Of a stretch of DNA of 51,612 bases, positions 26,918 through 33,865 are shown in pieces. Origin of the DNA: a virus; IMG/VR virus record IMGVR_UViG_3300029914_000036, positions 1-51,612 of that record. The stretch is one strand, 5' to 3'. The notes under the pieces are model-generated. The model was not told the DNA's origin, did not search any database, and worked only from the letters and a program-made list of their open reading frames with translations. Within the stretch, counting starts at the first letter, position 1; every line of letters begins with the position of its first letter. The translations under genes were made by a program, and so were the position numbers.

Positions 26918-26931
26918 CATTAAAATACTAC
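26900..26931. repeat. Direct repeats AAAATACTAC flanking the groEL -35 box
   Basis: The decamer occurs at 26900-26909 and 26922-26931, exactly 22 bases apart (about two helical turns), one copy in the spacer and one just upstream of the -35. The arrangement suits an operator for a regulator, but no regulator is identified. Confidence 0.55.
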
Positions 26932-26933
26932 CG

Positions 26934-27119
26934 CTACCGCTTACCACTGAAGCGTTTTATTCTATTAATTAATGTTAGCAAATCTCCAGGGTATCTGTAA
27001 TCACCATAATCAAAAGCTAAAAAGTTATACTCATAGTTAACTTCATATAAATAATCGTGAATATCTTTGGCTTCTTTTGGAGTTCTGGTTAAATAAGGTT
27101 CTTTTGGTTTAATTGGCAT
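26934..27119 (-). CDS. Small hypothetical protein
   Basis: A 61-residue, Tyr-rich, basic protein (MPIKPKEPYLTRTPKEAK...). The ATG directly follows the AAA ATPase stop. Upstream of the GroEL promoter. No family recognised. Confidence 0.6.
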   Translation of the reverse strand: MPIKPKEPYLTRTPKEAKDIHDYLYEVNYEYNFLAFDYGDYRYPGDLLTLINRIKRFSGKR

Positions 27120-28055
27120 TTAAAAAATATCCTTACTGAATCCTACCTTGGAATCGGTTGATTCTGACTTTGGTTTGTTCTTCAATGCTTTTATACGGGC
27201 TGCTACTTCGTGGAGTTCCCCACCCATACATTTAACAGAAACTACCAATTCCTTAATATGACCAAGACTAAAACCTTTAGTTAAACCAAGCCACTCTTGG
27301 TATTGTTCTTCTGTTAATTCATCTGTTAGCTTATACTTTAGGTATTGTAACTTTACATCATCATCTGGCAAGCCAAACTCAAGTCTCCTATCGAAACGGG
27401 AGGGACGGTCGGTGAGTCTACCATCTAACTTTTCTGGGTAATTTGTGGTAGCTATATTGACGGTATTGGCAACAGAAAATTGACCATCCAAAATAGCCAA
27501 AAGGTCTGCTTCGTTACCCTTTTCAATCATTGCGTCTATATCTTCCAAAAGCACCAATAAGGGGGTATCTTTGTTAACCTTACGTATATCCTGTAGGGCG
27601 TTTTTAAGATACCAAGCGTTATCAGCCATGAGAACGATTCCTCCGTTGCGGAAGAACTCTCTGGCTATTAAAGCAGTTATACTACTTTTACCACAACCAG
27701 GGGGACCATGTAAAAGATACCCACGTTTATGACTAAATCCATATTTAAGGTAAACTTCTTTTTTGGTGAAAAACTCCTGTATTTCTTGTAATATAATATT
27801 TACAGGTCCCTTTTCGGATACTATTAAATCATCCGTAGAAATCTTTATACTACGTAAGGAAACATTTGATAACCCATCTCCATCTACCGCTACGTAGTAA
27901 CCAGGAGGAAGGGTTTCTTGTATACCCAAGGTACTACCCATCTCCATCCATTTTTCCAATGGACGCATTTTGGATTTATCCGGAACGGTTGACACCGATA
28001 TGGTATCGTTGCCAAGGTAAATATACTTCGGTTCTTTTTTAGGGTTATCAGTCAT
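27120..28055 (-). CDS. BCS1-like AAA+ ATPase
   Basis: A 311-residue AAA+ protein with Walker A HGPPGCGKSS (116-125), Walker B LLVLLEDIDAMIE, sensor-1 NIATTNYPEKLD and an arginine-finger-like RPSRFDRRLEFGLPD. This pattern is typical of the BCS1/CDC48-like branch. Such phage ATPases remodel or unfold protein complexes, but the substrate is unknown. It is preceded at 19 bases by the CCA end of tRNA-Asn, so it is probably read from the same transcript. Confidence 0.85.
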   Translation of the reverse strand: MTDNPKKEPKYIYLGNDTISVSTVPDKSKMRPLEKWMEMGSTLGIQETLPPGYYVAVDGDGLSNVSLRSIKISTDDLIVSEKGPVNIILQEIQEFFTKKEVYLKYGFSHKRGYLLHGPPGCGKSSITALIAREFFRNGGIVLMADNAWYLKNALQDIRKVNKDTPLLVLLEDIDAMIEKGNEADLLAILDGQFSVANTVNIATTNYPEKLDGRLTDRPSRFDRRLEFGLPDDDVKLQYLKYKLTDELTEEQYQEWLGLTKGFSLGHIKELVVSVKCMGGELHEVAARIKALKNKPKSESTDSKVGFSKDIF

Positions 28056-28074
28056 TTTTTACCTATTTTAAATT

Positions 28075-28150
28075 TGGCTGTGGAGGATGGGGTTGAACCA
28101 TCGACATTCGGATTAACAGTCCGACGCTCTGCCAACTGAGCTACTCCACA
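28075..28150 (-). tRNA. tRNA-Asn (anticodon GTT)
   Basis: 76 nucleotides with encoded CCA. Acceptor TGTGGAG/CTCCACA, T8, D arm GCTCAGTTGGCAGAGC, anticodon stem TCGGA/TCCGA with loop CTGTTAA (anticodon GTT), T stem GATGG/CCATC with TTCAACC loop, discriminator G73. All positions are canonical. Confidence 0.98.
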
Positions 28151-28453
28151 TTTTCTATAAAGAACCTTAACATAGGTATCCTTGCGTTGTCAATCATTAA
28201 AAGTTACTTTACATTACAACCGTTACGTATTTAGCTTTATCTCCCTTTCTTTACGTTAAGCAAATTCTATTGGGTTCCTTAGCAAGATAGGGTTTCTACG
28301 TTTACCGGTGTTTGGGTATTTACAGAGTTTAGGGCAGCTTATTCAGCTTTAATTGGCATTTACGGGGATTTACTGTTGTCTAATAGTATAGACATAGCTA
28401 TTCATTGATTTATCTTATTTGCTTTGGGTTGATAATTTTATTAGGTAAGGTTT

Positions 28454-28488
28454 CTTTAGAATCTATTTAGTTTAATTATCTTCTAAAG
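28454..28488. repeat. 8-bp inverted repeat in the long leader
   Basis: CTTTAGAA (28454-28461) and TTCTAAAG (28481-28488) are perfectly complementary with a 19-base loop that contains one copy of the ATCTATTTAG repeat. No T-run follows on either strand, so this is not a standard terminator. Confidence 0.5.
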
Positions 28489-28596
28489 GGATCTATTTAG
28501 AACCAGGGGTTGCTTTTCTTATCTAATTAAGGTAAGGTTGTTTTTAACTTTTTCGAAGGTAACCGTTACGTTTGTTACCAAAGATGGAGAAGCCCT

Positions 28597-28624
28597 ATTA
28601 TACTGGTTTCAAAAAACGTGTCAA
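28597..28624 (-). promoter_or_regulatory. Strong leftward sigma70 promoter for tRNA-Asn/AAA operon
   Basis: On the minus strand: -35 TTGACA (28624-28619), 16-base spacer, -10 TATAAT (28602-28597), both perfect. The next feature leftward is tRNA-Asn, about 440 bases away, so the transcript has a long non-coding leader. Confidence 0.8.
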
Positions 28625-28694
28625 GACAATTCTTTAGTAACGGTACTTTTTGTTGTAAGTGCCCAAGGTTCCTACCGAAAAGTTACTTTTCTTC

Positions 28695-28723
28695 TTGACT
28701 TCTATTGAAAATACCGGTAATAT
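28695..28723 (+). promoter_or_regulatory. Rightward sigma70 promoter, leaderless kinase gene
   Basis: -35 TTGACT (28695-28700), 17-base spacer, -10 TAATAT (28718-28723). Seven bases separate the -10 from ATG 28731, so the transcript should begin at or next to the A of the start codon. Confidence 0.7.
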
Positions 28724-28730
28724 ACCTTAT

Positions 28731-29315
28731 ATGAACAACAAAAAGCCTTTACTGGTTAACTTTATAGGGGCTCCAGCCAGTGGTAAGACCACCGTAGCTG
28801 CCCTCACCTTCGGTGCTCTTAAGGAAGCTTCGGTACCCTGCGAACTGCTTACAGAGGTAGCGAGGAAACACATAGTTGGTCTTAAATATGTTAATAGGTG
28901 GAGCAATCCCCCCTGGAATGGTATTTTAACCGATAGAGACCAGAACGATATCTACATTGGCGAACTCTACCAAACAGAACGCTACGTTACGGTTTGTTCC
29001 CCAGAAACTGTTATAATTAGTGATTCCAGTCCAATAAATGCTATTATTTATAACCGTAGGTTGTCTAGTGACAAAATCATAATTAACGACTGGTTAGCTT
29101 ACTGTAATCCCTTGTTCTTCTACTCCACCCCGGTACCTAATAATTTGGACACCTTGGACTCCAACCGAGTCCACTCTATCGAACAAATACACAATGCAGA
29201 CCGGGAGATCCCCGGAATTATAGAAGAGTTAGGGTTGGAAGTTATTACCCTTAATGGTAATTCCAACCAACGCCAACTTCAATGTCTTCATGCAATATAT
29301 GACAGGTTGGCCTAA
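28731..29315 (+). CDS. P-loop kinase / NadR-like ATPase
   Basis: A 194-residue protein. The ATG at 28731 is chosen because it places the P-loop FIGAPASGKTT at residues 11-21, near the N-terminus as usual for small kinases, and because the promoter's -10 lies just before it; an upstream GTG frame start would include the promoter itself. Motifs: TEVARKH, a DR(D)Q segment, and VIISDSSPI (Walker B-like). This fits AAA_28/NadR-like nucleoside or nucleotide kinases. The exact substrate is unknown. Confidence 0.8.
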   Translation: MNNKKPLLVNFIGAPASGKTTVAALTFGALKEASVPCELLTEVARKHIVGLKYVNRWSNPPWNGILTDRDQNDIYIGELYQTERYVTVCSPETVIISDSSPINAIIYNRRLSSDKIIINDWLAYCNPLFFYSTPVPNNLDTLDSNRVHSIEQIHNADREIPGIIEELGLEVITLNGNSNQRQLQCLHAIYDRLA

Positions 29316-29320
29316 ACCAG

Positions 29321-30799
29321 TTGTTATCAATAGTAGAACCCACCAGGGTTAATATAGATGAAAACGCTCCCATAGATGCCATTCGTAAGTATTTGGCATT
29401 TAAAGACATGGGTGTTTTATATCAAATAAAACAATTTAAAGCCAACAAGTGGTTATTGAAGAAAATAACCAACGAAGAGTGGAGTGAACGCCTACACTCC
29501 CTAGAGGCTCAAGTTGACCGTTCTGCTTTGTTTGAAGACTCGAATGGGTACTACACCTATAGTGGTTTAGCTGAAGATTTATCCCAGCAGTTTGGGCTGC
29601 ATTTAACCAATACAATTAAATACACCAAACCAACTCCGTTGTCTTGGACCCATACTCCTCCAGATTTAAGGTACTTTCAAGAGGATGTAGTTAAGTTGTT
29701 TCTACAGCACAAACACGCTGCGGTTAATCTTGCCGTAGGTATGGGGAAATCCTACATAGCCCTACATATAGCCCAAAGGCTAGGATTGAAAACCGTTGTA
29801 ATGGTACCCTTTTCAGCTATAGCAAACCAATTGTACGCTACGTTCACTAAACATCTCGGTAAATATAGGGTGGGCATGTTTGGGGACGGTCGCAAGGACA
29901 CCAGTAAACTCATAACCATAGCCGTGGCTCAATCGTTGGTTAGGGTCGAGGAGGGAACACCCGAATGGGACGACCTGCAAGGGGTCAAGGTGCTCGTTTC
30001 AGATGAGTCCCATATGAACCCAGCCTCAACCCTGGAGGGTGTCTGTATGGGGCTCCTACGCAACGCAGAGTACCGTTTTGCTTTGTCTGGTACTCAGCTG
30101 CGTAGCGATGGTAGCGAAATTGTCCTTAAGGGTCTAGTAGGGCCTATTGTTTACAGTAAAAACATACAAGACGGAGTTAGAGAGGGTTTTCTAGCCAAAC
30201 CCAAGTTTATTGTATATCGCTATAACAGCCAAGATCCCTATCGCTCTGCCGATACCAACAAGATGACCCAAAAACATTTATACTTAAATCCGGATATAAA
30301 CACCCTGGTTGCCAATATAGTAAACATCAGTTCTGGCAAGATGGGTCAGTCCGTTTTGGTGTTAATTGATGAGTTTGGTCAATTTAATATGATTTACCCT
30401 CAATTTACATCAAATTTCAAATTTGCCCATGGGGGAGCCACCAAGGCCAACAAAAAACACATTCCTCCTGAATTCTGGAAATCAGAACCATTGGATTTAA
30501 TTGAAGAATTTAACCAGTTAAAGTTTCCGGTAATGGTTGGAACCTCTTGTTGCTCAACCGGAGCTGACTTTAAGGTGCCCAAAACCGTTATTTACCTAAG
30601 AGGGGGAAAGTCTGAAATAGATTTCACCCAAAGTCTAGGTAGAGGAGTAAGGAAATTTGATAATGGTACTTATAAGAAGGACTCCTTCACCTTTATTGAT
30701 TTTTGGTGTCGGAACGTACCAGCCTTGGATCGTCACGCTAAGGCCAGAATAGCTTATATGAAAGCTATTGGTGGGGATATAAAGATTATTGATATTTAA
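29321..30799 (+). CDS. UvsW-like superfamily 2 DNA helicase
   Basis: A 492-residue SF2 helicase with RYFQEDVV (Q-like motif), Walker A AVGMGKSY (138-145), DESH box (228-231), ALSGTQLR (motif III) and a C-terminal QSLGRGVRKFDNG (motif VI). Phage helicases of this type (T4 UvsW) unwind recombination intermediates and switch origin use. The frame opens at a TTG (29321), 6 bases after the kinase stop, without a clear ribosome site; an ATG at 29408 is an alternative, so the start is uncertain. Confidence 0.88.
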   Translation: MLSIVEPTRVNIDENAPIDAIRKYLAFKDMGVLYQIKQFKANKWLLKKITNEEWSERLHSLEAQVDRSALFEDSNGYYTYSGLAEDLSQQFGLHLTNTIKYTKPTPLSWTHTPPDLRYFQEDVVKLFLQHKHAAVNLAVGMGKSYIALHIAQRLGLKTVVMVPFSAIANQLYATFTKHLGKYRVGMFGDGRKDTSKLITIAVAQSLVRVEEGTPEWDDLQGVKVLVSDESHMNPASTLEGVCMGLLRNAEYRFALSGTQLRSDGSEIVLKGLVGPIVYSKNIQDGVREGFLAKPKFIVYRYNSQDPYRSADTNKMTQKHLYLNPDINTLVANIVNISSGKMGQSVLVLIDEFGQFNMIYPQFTSNFKFAHGGATKANKKHIPPEFWKSEPLDLIEEFNQLKFPVMVGTSCCSTGADFKVPKTVIYLRGGKSEIDFTQSLGRGVRKFDNGTYKKDSFTFIDFWCRNVPALDRHAKARIAYMKAIGGDIKIIDI

Positions 30800-30808
30800 A
30801 TAAGATAC

Positions 30809-30836
30809 TTGACAATTGCTTTCTTTAGTATATACT
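30809..30836 (+). promoter_or_regulatory. Sigma70-type promoter for sigma-like/packaging operon, near-leaderless
   Basis: -35 TTGACA (30809-30814), 16-base spacer, -10 TATACT (30831-30836). Ten bases (GGTAAAAAAA) separate the -10 from ATG 30847. No ribosome site lies between. Confidence 0.75.
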
Positions 30837-30846
30837 GGTAAAAAAA

Positions 30847-31194
30847 ATGAATATCGAACTAAAATTAATAGGTTATCACTTAACGGATGGTTCCAAGAAG
30901 GAATTTGAATGTCCTGGGTGTGGACTTTGGTATCCAACTAAAGAAAAAACCCTTAACTGTATCAAAAAGTTCCATTCAATGTCTAATGATTGGGAATACA
31001 AGAAGATAGAGGCTAATAATGGAGATATACTCCATATGGCTCAAGGCGTTGCTTCCAAGCCCAAATCAGAAGAAATTACCGATGAGTTCGACATAGTTAA
31101 CAGTATGGCTAGTTCAGGAGAAGTTCCCCCAGAAGTAGTCAAAATACTCAAAAACCGTATACCTAAAAAGGCAACAAAAGGAAAGAACGAATAG
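30847..31194 (+). CDS. Small protein with zinc-finger-like motif
   Basis: A 115-residue protein with an ECPGCGLWYP motif and a downstream Cys and His (LNCIKKFHSM), which could bind one zinc. The rest is charged and helical. It heads the rightward operon with the sigma-like gene 6 bases downstream, so a transcription-related role is conceivable. Not recognised. Confidence 0.68.
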   Translation: MNIELKLIGYHLTDGSKKEFECPGCGLWYPTKEKTLNCIKKFHSMSNDWEYKKIEANNGDILHMAQGVASKPKSEEITDEFDIVNSMASSGEVPPEVVKILKNRIPKKATKGKNE

Positions 31195-31200
31195 ATATTA

Positions 31201-33468
31201 ATGGCTTCATCTCAAGACCAGCATTTTGCTAACTTTCAAAAGATACTATCCTCCAAGATAGTTGCCTATGGAGAGCACCAAGGCTCTGAAAAGGACTTTA
31301 TTAAGTCTCAAAAGAAGCAAGTTCTTAAGCTTTCAAAGCTGGAAGAGATGTTTCGTAAGGAACTATTACGAACTCCTCATGGTTTGCAGGTCTACATGGA
31401 ATTTATCAACTTCATTAGGGATGACCGAAAGAATATATTAGATGCCAGACCTTACTTTCGTATAAGACAAGACGTGTTCACCAAGAAGGTATCCCCAGCC
31501 TTACGAACCAGGGATCCAAAGAACATACAAAAGTGTCATTTTAACTTTACCTTTATTTCATTTGCCATGAAATATGTAGTGTTATCACCCAATGACCCAT
31601 TAACAGATATTTACGAAGAACTTAAAGAAGTAAGGAATAAGCTAATAGAAGTGAACACACCTTTGGCAATAGCCAGAAGCAGCCAATTCTATCGTAAAAC
31701 TAAAAGAAATCACTTAACCCGCATGGACCTAATCCAGGTGGCGTTGGAAGGTTTGACTGCTGGAATAGACAAGTTTTGCGGTATTTACGACAATACCAAA
31801 TACCGTCATATGCTTATAGGCAGAATTACGGGCAATCTAATTGAGGCTTATTGTATTGACGAAAACACAATATTAAACCCAATAGGCCAGCCTCCAAAGA
31901 AGATTTCAGAGTTTATTCCTGGTGATAAGATTTTAGGAATTGATGATTCTGGGGCTATTATAGAAACAGAAGTTGTAGCATTACACGATCATGGCGTCGT
32001 GGACGGCTATGAGGTTGAATTTGCCGATGGGTATAAGATAATATGCTCAAAAAATCACAAATTCCTTACAGAAGAAGGTCAAATCCCAATTCACGAAATA
32101 GTATCCAGAGGCTTGGGTGTGCTTTGTGAGCCCACCAATGAAAACTGGTGGTTGGACAACTCATTGCCAAATGGTTCTACCGTCCAAGAGAAAGATGTAT
32201 GCTCACAAAAAAGTATGTCCAATCTGCAAAACACTGGTATACGAGACCCGGCGCTCGAATGGGCTGAAACTAACCTTACATCAAACTCTAACCGAAGGAT
32301 GGAAAAGTCTGTGCGGTCAGACTTTTCGAACACGTCGATTGTTTTACAGTCACAGAAAAAACTGTCAGGTTTGTCAAAAAGCCATATTGGAGGGACTTGT
32401 CGCAAGGGCCAAGAATTGGCGGAACAAGAACATGGAACGTGTTCTAGAGCACATGCGGAATATTTCGATAGCATTTCAGGAGTCTTTACAAAAAAGACCA
32501 GACCTAAAATCGAAACACACAGAAAAGGTGAAACAAGCTTCCATGGAATGGAGGTCGAAGAATCCAGAGGAATTCATCCTCAACATGAAAAAAGCCTGGG
32601 CCGCTCAGAAACCATCCAAGATGGAAGCGTGGTTACGGTCAAGCGGAACTATAACCTGGGACGATGTTCAAATCAGATGCGGAAAGGAAAGAAAGCAGGT
32701 GGACTTCGTTTCTCCGGATCACAAAATATGGGTAGAAGTGGATGGGAGCTTTCACTTCAAAGAAGTATCGACGAAGCCGTTGAAGCAGAGATTGCCAAAG
32801 ATTCAGCAACGGGATGCCATGTTGAAGACGGAGGCCCTATTGAGGAAAGATGTGACTTTGATCCGATTAGCGGCGGATTGTTTCTATGCGACTGGCATAC
32901 TAAAAGAGCCTTGGAGGGTGTGGCTATCAAACATGCTCCTCTCACCTCGACCAGGGGTTTGGTGTTGCGGAAAGTTGTACGATTTAGCCCCATGGGCACA
33001 AGAAGGATGTACGATCTTGAGGTCGCCCACCCCAAACATAACTTCCTTTTGCCTAACGGAATAGTTACTAGCAATTCCGAAACAATGGTTCATTTTTACC
33101 CAACAGACAAGAGAAAACTGTATAATGCAAACAAAGTAATGAATAAATGTCGTACAGAGGATTTTCAAGAAATATCTGCCAGGGTAAATGATTTAGCTAA
33201 AGAGCATTTATACACCACTACCCCAGAAGAAGTAACACATTTAGTGGCAGCTAGTAATCTAATTAATGCCGACTTCTCACCTCCCGCCCATTCCGGTGAT
33301 AACCAAACCAAGACTATACAAGATACGATGCAGTATGCCGATGTACCGGAAAAACAACCAGATATAGGTTATGAAGCACATGAATTGAGCGGCAAGTTAG
33401 CACAAGCAATACGCAAATTAACAGTATTTGAGCAAAAACTACTAAGACTCAAGGGAATGGAATTTTAA
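31201..33468 (+). CDS. Sigma-factor-like protein interrupted by an intein
   Basis: The 755-residue precursor contains 347 residues of a sigma70-like protein and a 408-residue intein. Before the intein, residues 150-217 resemble sigma region 2 (VNTPLAIARS, RMDLIQVALEGLTAGIDKF, then KYRHMLIGRITGNLIEAY). After it, SETMVHFYP and NANKVMNKCRTEDFQEI continue, and a region-4-like LTVFEQKLLRLKGMEF forms the C-terminus. The protein stops right where the region 4.2 DNA-binding helices would begin, so it may act like late sigma factors that need a co-activator. The intein sits inside region 2. It heads the packaging operon with the upstream small zinc protein. Confidence 0.8.
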   Translation: MASSQDQHFANFQKILSSKIVAYGEHQGSEKDFIKSQKKQVLKLSKLEEMFRKELLRTPHGLQVYMEFINFIRDDRKNILDARPYFRIRQDVFTKKVSPALRTRDPKNIQKCHFNFTFISFAMKYVVLSPNDPLTDIYEELKEVRNKLIEVNTPLAIARSSQFYRKTKRNHLTRMDLIQVALEGLTAGIDKFCGIYDNTKYRHMLIGRITGNLIEAYCIDENTILNPIGQPPKKISEFIPGDKILGIDDSGAIIETEVVALHDHGVVDGYEVEFADGYKIICSKNHKFLTEEGQIPIHEIVSRGLGVLCEPTNENWWLDNSLPNGSTVQEKDVCSQKSMSNLQNTGIRDPALEWAETNLTSNSNRRMEKSVRSDFSNTSIVLQSQKKLSGLSKSHIGGTCRKGQELAEQEHGTCSRAHAEYFDSISGVFTKKTRPKIETHRKGETSFHGMEVEESRGIHPQHEKSLGRSETIQDGSVVTVKRNYNLGRCSNQMRKGKKAGGLRFSGSQNMGRSGWELSLQRSIDEAVEAEIAKDSATGCHVEDGGPIEERCDFDPISGGLFLCDWHTKRALEGVAIKHAPLTSTRGLVLRKVVRFSPMGTRRMYDLEVAHPKHNFLLPNGIVTSNSETMVHFYPTDKRKLYNANKVMNKCRTEDFQEISARVNDLAKEHLYTTTPEEVTHLVAASNLINADFSPPAHSGDNQTKTIQDTMQYADVPEKQPDIGYEAHELSGKLAQAIRKLTVFEQKLLRLKGMEF
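31852..33075 (+). other. Intein in sigma-like protein, host for an out-of-frame endonuclease gene
   Basis: Residues 218-625. It starts CIDENTILNPIGQPPKKI with a block A pattern, has block B (GYKIICSKNHKFLTEEGQ), and ends with block F/G (RRMYDLEVAHPKHNFLLP, then NGIVTSN) followed by Ser as +1 residue. The penultimate residue is Ser rather than His. Between about residues 310 and 595 this frame reads as low-information sequence without any endonuclease motif, because a nuclease is encoded there in another frame. Only about 135 residues resemble a splicing domain. Confidence 0.88.
32195..33064 (+). CDS. Nested homing endonuclease, zinc-finger plus Vsr/PD-(D/E)XK-like, out of frame in intein
   Basis: A 289-residue frame, offset by one base from the intein frame, from ATG 32195 (MYAHKKVCPICKTLV). 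The frame is open further upstream (from 32117), but this start precedes the first zinc motif. It shows a first CPIC motif, a CGQTF and a second NCQVCQKA motif (two candidate zinc fingers), a Lys-rich linker (KVKQASMEWRSKNPEEF), and a nuclease core: KQVDFVSPDHKIWVEVDG, then FHF and QQRDAMLKTEALLRKDV. This resembles Vsr/EDxHD-type homing endonucleases. The TAG stop lies 11 bases before the intein's end. It would cleave intein-less sigma alleles. Confidence 0.82.
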   Translation: MYAHKKVCPICKTLVYETRRSNGLKLTLHQTLTEGWKSLCGQTFRTRRLFYSHRKNCQVCQKAILEGLVARAKNWRNKNMERVLEHMRNISIAFQESLQKRPDLKSKHTEKVKQASMEWRSKNPEEFILNMKKAWAAQKPSKMEAWLRSSGTITWDDVQIRCGKERKQVDFVSPDHKIWVEVDGSFHFKEVSTKPLKQRLPKIQQRDAMLKTEALLRKDVTLIRLAADCFYATGILKEPWRVWLSNMLLSPRPGVWCCGKLYDLAPWAQEGCTILRSPTPNITSFCLTE

Positions 33469-33469
33469 T

Positions 33470-33865
33470 ATGGACAAACCTACTTTCGTTATAGATAATT
33501 TTACAGACGCAACGCCTGCTCCGGAATGGTTTAAATCACCTGAAGGTCCAGTTAATGGACAAACCAAAACTGTAGCTTTTACAGTGAATGGACAAATAGC
33601 GGTAGAACCTTTTCAGGCCACCACGACCCTTAAGACTGTTAAGAGGGGTGGTTTGAGGGTGTTAGACCAAACAATTAGCCTTATTAAGACCAAAGCCGTA
33701 TTTGACTACAAGGATTCAGATCTAGAGGTTTGCAGAGGAGGAAGTATTTATCTCAAGGGGAATGTAGGATTCCAAGCTTGGGCCAAACAGGTTTATGAAT
33801 ACGAGGGGATTAAATTCGTATTAGTTCCAAAGACTGAAATCGTAATGGTTAACAATAATGGCTAA
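33470..33865 (+). CDS. Possible GroES-like co-chaperonin
   Basis: This 131-residue, beta-rich protein has a C-terminal part (residues 58-128) that resembles a GroES barrel: RGGLRVLDQTISLIKT, then RGGSIYLKGNVGFQAWAKQV and the ending EYEGIKFVLVPKTEIVMV, like the GroES ending that has G-D-V...E-D-I-L-A-V/I. No mobile-loop motif stands out. Since a GroEL is encoded at 25078, a co-chaperonin is expected. This is an inference from pattern and context. The start overlaps the sigma-like stop by TAATATG. Confidence 0.55.
   Translation: MDKPTFVIDNFTDATPAPEWFKSPEGPVNGQTKTVAFTVNGQIAVEPFQATTTLKTVKRGGLRVLDQTISLIKTKAVFDYKDSDLEVCRGGSIYLKGNVGFQAWAKQVYEYEGIKFVLVPKTEIVMVNNNG

Larger units (their letters stand above)
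28151..28730. other. Non-coding divergent control region with repeats
   Basis: About 580 bases without a gene of meaningful size, separating leftward and rightward genes. It holds a strong leftward promoter (28597-28624), a rightward promoter (28695-28723), a possible weak leftward -35 TTGACA at 28193-28188, and repeats. Repeats seen: AACCGTTACGT at 28218 and 28561, ATCTATTTAG at 28461 and 28491 (30 bases apart), GGTAAGGTT at 28444 and 28531, and an inverted repeat CTTTAGAA/TTCTAAAG (28454-28461 with 28481-28488). A leader of about 440 bases would precede tRNA-Asn. Confidence 0.7.

Noticed and set aside
28165-28193. Promoter for tRNA-Asn with TTGACA at 28193
   Set aside because: The -10 at 17 bases is TTAAGG, a poor match; the strong promoter at 28624 explains transcription, so it is mentioned only as weak.
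28344-28370. Possible remnant of the 61-aa gene (ATGCCAATTAAA shared with position 27119)
   Set aside because: The match is only about 14 bases and the frame closes after six codons; chance is likely.
28659-28730. GTG-started N-terminal extension of the P-loop kinase
   Set aside because: It contains the promoter and places the P-loop unusually far from the start.
32757-33168. Minus-strand frames within the sigma intein
   Set aside because: No recognisable domains; both plus-strand frames there have motif support, these do not.
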